DNA of 31,807 bases. Source: Mnemiopsis leidyi (lineage: Eukaryota > Ctenophora > Tentaculata > Lobata > Bolinopsidae). Position numbers and translations under genes: made by a program. The stretch is taken from assembly GCA_000226015.1 (NCBI GenBank), contig JH152968.1, positions 182,910-214,716 on the forward strand. Reading direction: 5' to 3'. Shown here in pieces: positions 8,769-20,400 of the stretch (position 1 is the first letter of the stretch; each line of letters begins with the position of its first letter). The notes beneath the pieces are model-generated. The model saw only the letters and a program-made list of their open reading frames with translations, was not told the origin of the DNA and did no database searches.

Positions 8769-11460
8769 TCATTCTGACTGGAGATGAAGAGCGCTGTATC
8801 CCGAATCCTTAACAGTAACACTGAACATCCTGGGAACTTTAACCGCACACCTAGCTTTAATAAAATCCAAACAATCAGTCCCGTGAAATACCAGGAAGAT
8901 GGGGAGGGTAAGGAAGCTGGTGGTAAAGGTAACGTTGTGGCAGAACTCCTTAGAATGAGTGAACGAGGGGTCGTTACCATGGCAACTATCTTGACATAGC
9001 CAGTGGATTATCCAGAGTCCTAGGAGGGTTAGGTAGGCGACCAGCTTGCAGTTGAGGGAACCGGTGTTGTAATAACCTGAGAAGAAGTGAATTGTTGTGA
9101 AGAGTTGCAGCGTAACACTAAATAATAGTCTGTATAATTACAGCAGTTTTATGATTGGTAGTTTTATGGTAAATAAAGGGTAATTAGAGAAAGGGTAAAT
9201 TGAGAGGGAAAATTGAGTAAGTATTAATTCCAAGCAATCATATTACCTAAGTAAGTAATGTAGTTTTATGATTGGTAGTTTTATGGTACTAGTTAATAGA
9301 GGGTAAATTGAGCGATCACCCGTTTATAAGTAAGCATCATTATTAACTCTAAGCAATCACATTTCCTAAGTTTAAGTAATGTAGTTCCTAAGTAATAATG
9401 GTGCCTATGTTCTGATAGATCAGAAATTTTGGACGTATCAATATAGTGGTAGAGGATGAAGACGAACAAACCTCAATGTTTAATCCAAGTGTAAATGAAG
9501 ACGAACAAACCTCTATGTTTAATCCCTGTGTAAATGAAGATGAACAAACCTCTATGTTTAATCCTAGTGTAAATGAAGACGAACAAACCTCTATGTTTAA
9601 TCCTAGTGTAAATGAAGACGAACAAACCTCTATGTTTAATCCTAGTGTAAATGAAGACGAACAAACCACAATGTTTAATCCTAGTGTAAATGAAGACGAA
9701 CAAACCTCTATGTTTAATCCTAGTGTAAATGAAGACGAACAAACCTCTATGTTTAATTCTAGTGTAATTTGCACAAAACTCCAATACCAAGGTTACACTC
9801 ATGGACAAGAAGGAGACAGCGAGGAACGTGTAGAAAGTCATTTCTGAAAACGTTCTGATTAATTTTTAAGTCTAGAAATAAGATTTTATTTAGAAGAAAT
9901 TTATAGGCGGGACATACTTTAAACTAAATTCAATCATCTGGAATCGGCTGTATTTCCTTTGAATTTTGATCAAATTTTACTTTTTTCAAAATTATTCATA
10001 GTAAAACTTAAAGTAAAATCTAAACACTAAAATTTAAAAAATAACCTATGTATTGTAGAGGGTAGGAGAGAGTGGCAGTGAATATAAAAGCTACCAAGAA
10101 GAAACTTTCGGTTAATTTAAGTACAGCACCCAAATACCGCAGTAGACAGGCTGTTCTGCTCAGAAACCCTCGGTACACTCTGAAGATCATCTTTATTTCG
10201 GATTTGAACAATGAACATGATAAAGATAAATTACGATTTTGTTTAAACAACATTTGGCAACATTTATAATATTGAAGTCAAAGACAACGATTTTGAGGAT
10301 ATATTGAACAAGAACAAAAAACGAAGGATCGTTTGATATTTTTTGTTCTTATTTTGTTAGCCATATCTGGCAATTAATACGTAACACTAACAAAAGAACA
10401 TTGAATTTGATATGACTTTTATACAGCATTGGTTATATTATTGTAAAATTGCAAATTTAACAATTTTAAAAGTCTTTAAAAAAAACAATTGAGACATATG
10501 ACACAATCTTTTATAATTATGTTATTGGCCCCCACCCCCCTGATAATTAATCAGTCGTTTCAGAGTCAGCCTATGGTTCAACAATCAACATACAAATTAA
10601 TAGACCAATTTAAAGGACTTCTTTCTGCTCTGATGTTCTTCATTATCTCAAAGTAAAAAACAAGATTAGGGGTCGCTTTAAAATAAGAACCTGTCGTAGA
10701 GACTGGCGAAGAAGATATGTTTACAGAGGAATATGAGAGCAGCAACCAACCATCCCACCTTGAGCGAGTAGGGTGTTTCGGCCGTAACGTAACTCAATAT
10801 CTGAGAGAAGGAGTTATCGATTGTCAATTAGTCAAATGTCAGCTGCACTCATACTGACACTTTTGATATCTCATATTATATCCCGATTCCTGTATCAAAT
10901 CAAAATAAATTTCAATTCATCTTTCAAACACAACTTCAGCAACAATTGAAATTATTAATCGACTACCAGCTATAAATCACAAAAAGCTGAGAAAAATGGT
11001 GAGTACTCTAGAACTTAAATGGTATAGTAGGTACTCTCAAAATTGAAGAAACTGGTGCAGTACTCTAGAAATTGAGAAAAACTGGCACACTACTCGAGAA
11101 ACTGAGAATAACTGCTGAGTACTCTAGAAATTGAGAAAAATTGTGTAGTAGGTACTCTCAAAATTGAAGAAACTGGTGCAGTACTCTAGAAATTTAGAAA
11201 AACTGGCACAATACCCTAGATATTGAGAAAAACTAGAGTGGTGTACTCTAGAAATTGAGAAAAACTTGTGTAGTACTTATACTAGAAATTCCTACCTTTA
11301 CAGGATTACAGGAAGGAGGGATATGATCAGTATCTGTACCCGACTCAAATGCCCACTCCTGAAGGTAGAGAGAGCTGACAAAGACAGATGTCAGAAGGAC
11401 AGTGGGGACTATTCCCAACATTCCAATGTGAACTGACACAACGTTACCGCGACCTGACAT
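8769..11460 (-). CDS. PGAP2: PGAP2-like protein (Frag1/DRAM/Sfk1 family), five exons, complete
   Basis: PGAP2 acts in the Golgi in fatty-acid remodelling of GPI anchors. Exons on the minus strand: 11460-11296, 10800-10691, 10179-10046, 9843-9745 and 9076-8769. They join in phase to 271 residues, close to the 254 of human PGAP2. Six membrane segments are visible, about 11-33, 70-90, 109-132, 139-159, 181-197 and 221-241. Resemblances to PGAP2 include the proline/cysteine loop after segment 1 and the C-terminal FHGTDCLDF, at the place of FHMTAWWDF in vertebrates. The loop between segments 5 and 6 has several Cys and the sequon NVT. Weak points are the exon 3 donor (ATAG/GTTATT) and the exon 2 donor (ACAG/GTTCTT); if the latter is skipped, exon 2 runs to a stop at 10678. 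The exon 4 donor is part of an eight-copy repeat. Family-level confidence is good; exact orthology to PGAP2 rather than a relative is less sure. Confidence 0.75.
9143..9319. repeat. Imperfect duplication about 117 bases apart
   Basis: A block starting AGTTTTATGATTGGTAGTTT at 9145 recurs at 9262, and the following bases (a run with GGGTAAATTGAG) are also partly repeated. It lies in the last intron of the PGAP2-like gene. Confidence 0.7.
9458..9769 (-). repeat. 39-base tandem array, eight copies, carrying the exon 4 donor of the PGAP2-like gene
   Basis: Eight near-identical 39-base units cover 312 bases. Read on the minus strand each unit encodes LFVFIYTRIKHRG and ends in AGAG/GTTTGT, a usable 5' splice site in the phase needed to join exon 5. 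Predicted donor positions step by 39 from 9745 to 9511; the eighth, at 9472, follows an in-frame TGA. Because 39 is a multiple of three, long open frames appear on both strands (on the plus strand as VNEDEQTSMFNPS), but only the minus strand connects to a recognised gene. Confidence 0.85.
11001..11295 (-). repeat. Tandem array of about ten units of 26-33 bases filling the start of PGAP2-like intron 1
   Basis: Units look like GTACTCTAGAAATTGAGAAA on the plus strand. On the transcribed minus strand they read TTTTTCTCAATTTCTAG, which resembles a polypyrimidine tract plus AG. A two-unit higher-order copy is visible (11033-11093 against 11158-11217). The array directly touches the exon 1 donor at 11296. 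Confidence 0.8.
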
Positions 11461-11534
11461 CTCGGTTTTCTGGGTCGATTANNNNNNNNNNNNNNTCCTA
11501 TGTGTACCGACACTACGTTACCGCGACCTGACAT
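11439..11534 (-). repeat. Duplicated start region of the PGAP2-like gene around an N gap
   Basis: The start codon and 5' leader appear twice, with ATG at 11460 and again at 11534 on the minus strand. Both copies encode M-S-G-R-G-N-V-V-S-V-H-I-G. They differ at four third-codon positions, all synonymous, while the 21 leader bases are identical. The outer copy stops at the run of Ns. Confidence 0.8.
11482..11495. other. Assembly gap (14 Ns)
   Basis: Fourteen undetermined bases interrupt the sequence between the two copies of the PGAP2-like start region. The true size and content of the gap are unknown. Confidence 0.98.
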
Positions 11535-12935
11535 CTCGGTTTTCTGGGTCGATTAGTTAATTAGTCAATTACTGGTTATTTTGGTGCACTATGTTTATTA
11601 AGGCAATTACTATTAGTTAGTTAAAATACAAGCAGCTGTCAATAAATCAGACGGAATCGCAGCACTTCACATCACTTCCTAAAGTACAGCCTTTCAGTTA
11701 CTGTAAATTAACTGTACTACTACTACTGCATGCACTGAATAAAAATCGCTAGTAATTGCTGATACTGATAGAAGTTAGAAGTAGAACACGGTTAGAAAAA
11801 AATAACAAAAGCATAAAAAATTCAAACGGGGTCAACAAAGTACCAATACAATAAATACCAACTTTTCTCTAGGGTGGGAACATTTAATCAGCGATGTGTG
11901 CCGCTGTGTAGAGTGCATCTGTCTCATCTGTAAAGTGAGGTACACTCTACAAGTAATACAGTTTCCTGTTCTGACTTGTGAAGAGGTTCTCGGGATCTGA
12001 ATAAAACTGTAAAATTATTCTGAGTAGATAGTTACTGTAAAGGTTGCATTTAAGATTGGACTGCGCTGAACCCCTTAGTTTCCATTCCTTTCATTCCTGG
12101 CCAGGCACATATCCAGATCTTAAGTACATAAGAAGTATACATATTGTCTATCTATACTTTTTGACAGATATTATCACTGGTCAGGACACAAAAGTTTGAA
12201 TTTAAACAAGAAATTGAATTTTCGAAAATGTCATTTTTGATTTTTCATCATATAAACGCATCCTGATACATATGCTAGATATGGCCAAAGAACACAACTT
12301 TAACTCAATTTGTAGAGTTCTGAAAACTATGAAACAATTTCAATAATGTGCTAATTAAGTTTATCTTTGACAACTTTCATCAAATTATAGATTGATAAAA
12401 TCGCACTTTTAATTGGCAGATTGTTGTTTTGCTATAAACAAACTCCAAAGAGGATATTTTTTAGTTCTGTTATTTGGAATTTTGTACTTGATAATGATTT
12501 AAGTTTGTCATAGCACATCTTTCAGTTTTAGCCCAACATCGTTTTAGTTTTGGCCCAACATCGTGTTCTACAGTATAACACTGTCTAAAACTATCATATT
12601 CATTCGAAAAAGGAAACATAACTTTTAAGAAATTTGGTAAATAAATTATGAAGTTACAGTTTCAAACTTTCAAAACATGAAAATAACTTAACGCTGAACA
12701 GTAACTAATAACTCATTGAAAAGTCAAATGATTCGGTTGCTAACAGTATCAACGGAATAGCTGATCACAAATTTTCCAGATTTTGAGCCCACAACAGAAA
12801 ATAATCAGATGAAAAATACACCATATCTTTCGTTTTCAGTTTTAGCACCAACTCTATAAAAACCAAAAAATACAGTTACCACTACAAGATTTTCATGAAA
12901 AATTGGAATTATATACAGCTCACACTCCAAGCGTC

Positions 12936-13476
12936 CTATTTAGATGGAAACCAAGGTTTCTTTTCATACACTTTAGGATCCGTCAGCTGTTTCCTCCACG
13001 CAAACTTGAAGTTCTTGCCCTGCTTGTTCTCGGGGAATACCTCGCCCCCTTCCTCTCTGAGCGGGGCGGGTAGGTACTTGTAGTCCAGTTGTTTGGGACG
13101 TTGGTTGTGATGGTAACGTTCAGCTCTGACTAGGTTCTTCCCCGGGTATTGTCCTAGAGAAGGGTTTGTTATTTTGAGTTTCAGTTTTGTGTTTGTTTGT
13201 GGGAAAGAGTCAAGAAGAAAGAGGAGAAAATGACAAGTTGAAAGGAAAAATGAGGAGGAAAAGGAGAAATTAGGGGAGGACAATGCAAGAATGGGAGAAA
13301 AAGAAGATGAAAGAGGATGGCAAAAAGACAAAGAGGGACACGTAGGAAAGGTAGGAAAACAAACAGACAAACAGACAAACCTGTAATCCTCCAGCCATGA
13401 GGTGGCGGAATTTCAGATTGTCTTGGGATATTTTCTCTGATTTCACGTGCATAATCCGGGTGTGTAAGCCCTGTAC
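12936..13476 (-). CDS. Two exons that may extend ribosomal protein L20 or end another gene
   Basis: Exon A is 13476-13381 and exon B is 13153-12936, with stop TAG at 12936-12938. Exon A encodes TGLTHPDYAREIRENIPRQ and ends near HGWRIT. Exon B encodes 71 hydrophilic, basic and aromatic residues ending KKPWFPSK. Splice signals are GTCACAG/GT before A, ACAG/GTTTGT after A and CTTCTCTAG/GA before B, all in matching phase. Exon A also fits in phase onto the end of the L20 exon at 14393, giving a possible 283-residue protein against about 150 in the usual family. I do not recognise the sequence. It could equally be a separate short gene whose first exon I have missed. The intervening intron is almost pure pyrimidine on the sense strand. 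Confidence 0.6.
13198..13370. repeat. Purine-rich tract
   Basis: About 170 bases are almost all A and G on the plus strand, and so C and T on the transcribed minus strand. The tract fills most of the 227-base intron 13380-13154. It may act as an oversized polypyrimidine tract before the acceptor at 13153. Confidence 0.8.
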
Positions 13477-14303
13477 CTGTGACAAATAGTGAATAACTAT
13501 AATAGGATCGGTGTGGATTAGTATTACAAGCAATTAGTTGAATTTTAGAATACGTCCCATAGTTCGATGCTACTTTATTTAAACTGAAGTTAGACATTAG
13601 GTTGTCCAAGGAAATGCCATTGGTGAAAATCCTTTAATCCTAAAGAAGGACTTGTCGTTATCGAAGAAATTCAGGAACATTGGCAGAGCCTGGCAGAGTC
13701 AACCTACTGCACAAAATAATTGAACGTATTTTAAGGACTTTTTCTATCGTTTTAAGCCATCGGGAAATACGTCAAACAGTCCCTCCTGGAAAAAGGTACC
13801 GCAAACTAACTTTCCCAGAAACACAGCCAGCACTTAGCAGAAAGATAAGACCAAAAAGCAAGATAAAACATCCGAATCTAAAAAGCTTATCACTAAGAAA
13901 TCTCAATCACTATACTAGCTAATTACCCGTCTAAATTACAATGCTAAACTAAGGAACGGGTAGGCTGGCTTCCTACCCGTTACCTACATTACACCAACCG
14001 CGATTGTTGACTGACAAGGATTCTTAAACTGGCAACACATTGAAGAAATGGCAAAGAGTGAGGAAGAATCAGAAACTTTTTTTCAGAAAAGCAATTTTTG
14101 ATAAAGCGCTAATTCGTTAGATAATTCTTTTTGAGATGATTAAATTTTAAGGAAACTATACTTAAAACTGACTAACACCTAAAATTTGGACAGAACTTAA
14201 TCGTCCCCAAAGTCAGTACCTTTAAACATGAACCACCCGAAATTTAATGGCTGAATTAATACATAGGATCCATAAAATACAATATACAATCGGAGAATTC
14301 TCC

Positions 14304-14419
14304 AACCGGTACTTACAAAAAACAGAGTTGTTGGGTACAAGACCTGGTACTTACAAAAAACAGAATTGTTGGTTACAAGACCAGGTACTTACAAAAAACA
14401 GAGTTGTTGGGCACAAGAC
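14304..14419 (-). repeat. 38-base tandem array, three copies, carrying the donor of L20 exon 5
   Basis: Each unit holds CAACAAYTCTGTTTTTTGTAAG on the minus strand, so GTAAGT recurs at 14392, 14354 and 14316. The first copy is the end of the coding exon. The unit length is not a multiple of three, and a TAA sits in the second copy, so only the first donor keeps the downstream frame open. Confidence 0.85.
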
Positions 14420-17400
14420 CGGTTTTGTGAATTACACCGGGCTTATCAGGACGCAGTATAGATTCTAGTCCTTCTTTTGGAGCGGACAGCTTCTGTTTTG
14501 CGATCTCCGTCAACGACTGGCAATTATTCTTGGTTAAGGGTTGTTTGGGAGGACACCCGAGTTGGTGGGAATCACTAAAGTTACGTTAACAATTAGCTTA
14601 TAGCTCCCTAAACTTATAACTACCTTAAATAATTAACTTATTATAATTAACTTATAGCTTCCTTATCTTATAGCTATCTTAAATTATCAACCTTAACTTA
14701 TCATAACTTATAGCTACGTAACTTATAGCAAACTTAAGTTATAGCTACCCTAACTTAAAGCTACGTTAATTTCTAGCTACCCTAAGTTGTAGCTTCTTTA
14801 ACAATTAACTTATAGCTTCCTTATCTTCTAGCTTCGATAGCTTATAGCTTCCTTAAGTTATAGCTACTGAATGTATACAGTATACTGGTATAGTTACCTC
14901 GAATGTTTTCGGTTCGTATATTGCCAGCTCTGCAAGCATCTTATTGTTCAACTGTACGTCACTCTGAAATGGATAAACTGTAAAAGAAACCAGACATGAA
15001 AATAAAATAAGGTATGACTAAGTACCCGGAATATAGGAAACTAAAATCTCAATACCCATCTTGGCATCTTCATCTGTTATGTTGTGTCTAAAGCTAAGCA
15101 AAAGATTTATCGCTAATATTAGTATGTTAAAATTTCGGTAATTAGAGGCTATAGCATCAGTAGTAGCTTATTAGTGTAACCCTCTGTACAGGATAAGCTT
15201 GGAAAAGGAAGCTAACAGACAATTAATGGTATTGGTACAAATTATAGACCAACGAGCGGGGTCGAACCAGCTGAGTTTAACTTTGCAGCTCCCACCTGCA
15301 CCACCTTCTAGTCTACACTACCAGCATGTTACAAGTACCACGTGCACTGTTACACGTACCACATGTACCGTCACACGTACCACGTGTAACGTTACACGTA
15401 CCACGTGTACTGTTACACGTACCACGTGTATTGTGTAGTAACAAAGATGTGGGTTCACATTAGATATTACAGAATCTCGGCTACTCAGCTACTTGACCCT
15501 TATCTGACCCTCAAAATGGTGTTATCACATTTTTTCACTTAAATTATCGTAATATAATTGATTTATAACTTTTAATATCACCCTTTTGCTGATATTCCAT
15601 ATGCACACGCCTTTTTTTTACTATTTTCTGAGCAAGTACTTCTTAAAACAATTTCTGTTTTTTTTGTTATCCCGACTTAAAATACAGCAGACCGTGCATT
15701 GACCTAATCTCACGTCATGGTTGTGGTTAGTCACAGTTATCCCAACAAAAGCTTACAATATTTTCTTTTAGCAAAGAGATATCTTTCTCCTCGGCATTAT
15801 GGCCGAACATCCGAAATATAGGGCGGACCCTACTTTCAAATGACTTGAAAAACTTTGTCAGGCGTCATTGATGAGCAGAAAGCAAGCTTATCACGATTGT
15901 CTTGTACTCTTGTAACTTACGTACTTACAGCCGACCTACTTACGTAGGAAAAAATCTTTGAGAGCCAAGTTGCGACGACCCTTGTGCATAATCAGTGATT
16001 CAGCAGCAAGCTAACAGTGCCACAGTTTCTGAGATACCATTATCAGGTCGTGATCTTTCAGGTGGTCGCATTCGTTTCTAAATTCCTATGAATTTATTAT
16101 TGATGGAATGTGCCGTATAAGTCTAACAGTCGTTAGTACTGCTAGACCATGAGTTCATTGTTCATTGTTCATTGCTGGCTGTGAAAGGGGACAGTGGGCA
16201 CCCAACTTCCACAGTGGTTCCTGTCTCGACTGTACTGCACTCTTTCCGATTTTTATGTTTTCGACATTTTGTTGCAGTTCGTGCTGCATTTTTTCATTAA
16301 AAGCAATTAGAGGGCAATTAAAACCTCTAGATTTCTTAGATCCAGACTATATGAGGCTATTGCGGTCATAACTCAGAGTAAGTTGTAAAACAGTATCGCC
16401 GAGATCCTCTTGCTTAAGATGATCAGGGTTCGATTTCTGAGTTCCGCTAGAGGTTCAGGTCATAAGATTATGGCACTAGAAAATAATATTATTCTTTTAA
16501 ATCATTGTTCATTTACATTATATATATTTATTATATATTTCCGGTAAAATGAAAGCTTACTCCTTGTATGGATTCTTCAACAGTAAGTTTAATATTCCAA
16601 GTCGAAAGTTCAAATAAGAGTTCAATAATTTTACTTTCACGACTTGATCTCATTCTTGATGGTTATTACTGTTGGAAATTCAAACTGTAACAATAATTCG
16701 GTCAGTAAAAATGACATGAATATTAACAGTCTATGCGGGAATTTTTTTCGTGAATAGGACTGTAAGAAATTCAAGAATCTTCATTATTACAAATTGCAGA
16801 TCAGACACTGTTCTTTGCAAGGAATGTCCATATAAATTTCGTATAAAGTTTGTTTTTTGTGTTAACTTTGTCGTTAAGTATTCAGTTTGTCGTTTTGTTT
16901 TAAGTCTGTCGTTTCGTATTAAGTTTGTCCTTTTTTAAAGTTTCATCTTTAGTATACGTCTGTCGCGTACAGGACACATAGAACCTCGAAACCCTGAGTA
17001 GCACTATATACTTTCCCTTGGTTGAGCTGTTGCTACACAGAACTTAAAGTACTTAACCACCCTCCCTTTCTTGCCCCCAATTTATATGCCCCGTCGTGGC
17101 TCGGCTGTGTTGTGTTATACTATAATTACATGATGTGTTGTTATAATTAAAGTTACATTGACCAGGATTCCACACCCCCTGCATGTATTCTGGTTTAACA
17201 AACTCTAGATTTATCATATTGTTGTACTCAAAAGTAACTTTAACACGCCACACGAAGGGTTTCAATATCAGACCATCCCGCCAGGCGGCGGGAGCGGCAT
17301 GGTATGATCATCAGATATAAGCTGGCAGCATGCTAACCACTTATTCCATTTCTTTTAATCCTACTCTTATTTCTAATCTTACTTTTCAATACGTTTTGTT

Positions 17401-20400
17401 CTGTCTATAATCATATTTCACGCAATGATCAGAGCAACCCCAATCATATTAAGTAAAGATTTACGTGGTGCCCCTTATATGCATATTAGTAGGAGGAAAC
17501 CTTGGTCCTTAATCCCAATACAGCTACCAACTAAGCTGCTACCTGGGCGCTTCCACACTTGTTGGAAACTTTCCAGGGTAACTGTATAGTTTTACTAATG
17601 ACTTCTTAAGTGAGTTACTGATTCTCATCCAACCAACTGTACAAACGAATCTTGGGAGGGTAAATTTGAGATCTATTTTTCAGCCATATTCCCCGTTTAT
17701 ACTCCGGTATATAGCAGCTTCTGAGACTCGGTTCTATCAATAGATGTACCCAAAATATTTTCAGAATTACCTTATCCATCATTTTGTCTTCCCGGATTTG
17801 TCACTAAATCTAGCTTAGTGACGTCATCACATGTTATCAGTCACAAAAAACCCTCACTAAAACCACGACTCGTGCGGAACCGTCCACTTATTTGTCCCCC
17901 AAAACACCAACCTCGACAAACGGTCATTGTCGAAAATGTCGCAATCCCACGGTACGTCAGGACGTTGCCATGGAAACCAAATCTCTACGAGTTTACAGTC
18001 TTTAATCTAATCTAATGGGGAGCTGTTGTCGTGATAGGACCGCCATACTTTGAGTTTGGAGTGGACTGAGGAACATTCACTAGCCACCAGCTTGCATATG
18101 GTTCCTTAGTAATTTGTGTTGAGCTACAGCTCAAACATAATCGTTGTATTTCTGGACATTGCCCGCCATAGTGGAAGACATTTACTTTACCGAAGCACGA
18201 TAGAATACACATAATCCCCATCTTTAAAGATGAACCTCACTGAAACCCTAATGTCAGTGGTGGCTATCGTACGTGACCCTGGTATAGCTCTCACGATGGA
18301 ATCCTTACATGAACCCTCATCCCAATAAATAGATAGATCAATCCTCGGCAGAGTTGAAACTCACATCGGTGGTAAGGGTGATTTACTAAATTGGTCGGGG
18401 GGAGCTGGGAGCTATATTTGTTCCGGGAACCAGGTGGCTAACTCCATCGTAACAGACTAGTCCCCTGGTCACTCCCCCGCCGATCTCTTAAATACTTGAA
18501 ATACCTTCACGTGATTCGCTGTTGTGTCCTTGTGATTTGAATTTCGGTTATTTCTGATAGTAGTTGTCTACTTTAAGGTTATAAATTTCTTTAATTGTTG
18601 AAAGCAGTTTGAAGAGACGAAGGAAAAAAAGGAACATGTGATGCGGTAATTTTGCAAATATTTTGGATGAGTATTTAACCGCCATCAGTGAAGCTCATTT
18701 GATACATGCATGACCCCCTTTTGGCGTCGAAATCCTGTTTTGAACCTTAGGTTTGAAGCTGGCTTAAAAGCCAGCTGTTCGTCTTACCTAAATGATTAAA
18801 GCGGTCCACTTAAATGGTACAATGAACAACCCATACATCCAAAACATCTGTTTCATTATTCATTCTGTTAATTTAGTCCACATTTCCATTATTCATTTTC
18901 AACGTCACTGCACAATCAACAAAATCGCGGTAAACCGCCATGCTTTCTATCTCATCCATTTTTACTAAGTGATTGATCTCATCTAAATCGAAAAGCCGGT
19001 CCTGGTCCAGCGAAGTAAGATCGATTGGTGTCGATAAACAAATCCTCCTACGTCACGAACAAAATAACCACTTAAAAGGACCGAATTACAGTTAGTCAGC
19101 AGTGAATAGTGTTGTTAGTTCGAAATCTCTGATATGCATGGGCCCACAAATATGTGAGCATTTTCTGCATTATAAATTAGACACTGTTCTGCAAAATTCT
19201 AAAAGATATAACACATGCCATGTTCTGGTTCAATAGATTTTATCAACTTGTAAAGTTTAAAATAGTTTAAAGTAGCTTGATGGCACTTGATGAAGGACTT
19301 TTGAATAATGTTGGTATCACTATCCATACAGGTTGTAAGTCTCATCGATGGTTTATTGTCTAATCTCTGTACAACTATTGGTAGGGTAATTGGAACTTTT
19401 CTGCAAAGGTCGGTACTTTTTCAACCTCTCTCTGAATTAATTTTGCATCAATCCCAGAAAATGTTTATTCTTGCTCTTTGGTTAATAATGTTACGGTTGG
19501 GTTCGTTTTAAATTAAATTTAAAGACTTTAGCGTCCGCGTCAGACCATATGAAGTGGACAAAGTTCTTCACCTGCAACTTAGCAGTTTTTGAGAATGGAC
19601 TTAAAGTTAAACTTTTCAAGACAACTTTCGTGGCGTTGCCTTACATCTCATTCCGTCAACACGAATTGTCAATAAAACGGGTACTTATAACCATGTTAAC
19701 AATCAGTGCGACATTTCTCCAGCTGTACTTTAATAGTCTAGGCGGGCTCTAACTCCAAAGTCCGCGTGCGATCATATAAAGCGGGCACAATTTTGAGATG
19801 AAATCAACCTTAAGTTCTTTTCAGTGCATTAGGAGATCGCATATGCTATACTAATCGTTTTTCGATTTTTACCCACCGCTAAGCGTCTTTATTTTGCTCG
19901 TCTGAGCTCCATTAATGACCTATGAGCCCCCTGCAGTGCCGCCACAACTCAGATAGACAAACTCAGATTTAGCCCGATAAAGGCTTACTCGGTAATGCTT
20001 AACACTTAACATATCGATGGTCGTTTTCCCTAAAACAGCGTGAAGGCCCGAAAGATTTGCTGGAACATAATCGGCACATAGCATCATTTCTAAATCCAAT
20101 GTCAAAATCTGGCATTTATTGCTCCTATCTTCGAAGAAGAGTAATGCTTTAGCCCTTGTTGACTATCTATAAGGACCGTTGCAATCAGTTTACATATTTA
20201 GCCACCATTAATGCAGGGACCATAGACTATACAGGCCCGGGCTGTAGACGCATCAGGTAAAAAAGTCGTCTAAAACGAGAGCCACCCAACCTACCAGAGA
20301 CCTCTGAGTCGGCAATGAAGTTTCTTAAAACGCAACTCTTCATGTGTTTTTAGGTCCGATTTTTAATTTTTGGGCTGATAGGATATGGCGTTGATAAAGA

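Noticed and set aside
9446..9847. Long plus-strand open frame encoding VNEDEQTSMFNPS repeats
   Set aside because: It is open only because the 39-base repeat is a multiple of three. The minus strand of the same array connects in phase to a recognised gene.
11417..11460. Start M-S-G-R-G-N resembling histone H4/H2A
   Set aside because: Only the first five residues fit. The following sequence is a membrane segment, and the exon chain matches PGAP2.
12936..13609. Serine/phenylalanine-rich minus-strand open frames over the purine tract
   Set aside because: These are read-through of the pyrimidine-rich intron; the true coding parts are the two exons on either side.
16401..16460. GGGTTCGATTTCT resembling a tRNA T-arm
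   Set aside because: No matching acceptor stem, D-arm or anticodon arm could be folded around it.
17053..18221. Several 60-70 codon frames (17053-17265, 17818-18015, 18012-18221)
   Set aside because: No family likeness, no paired splice sites and no consistent partner exons. Their lengths are within chance for this amount of sequence.
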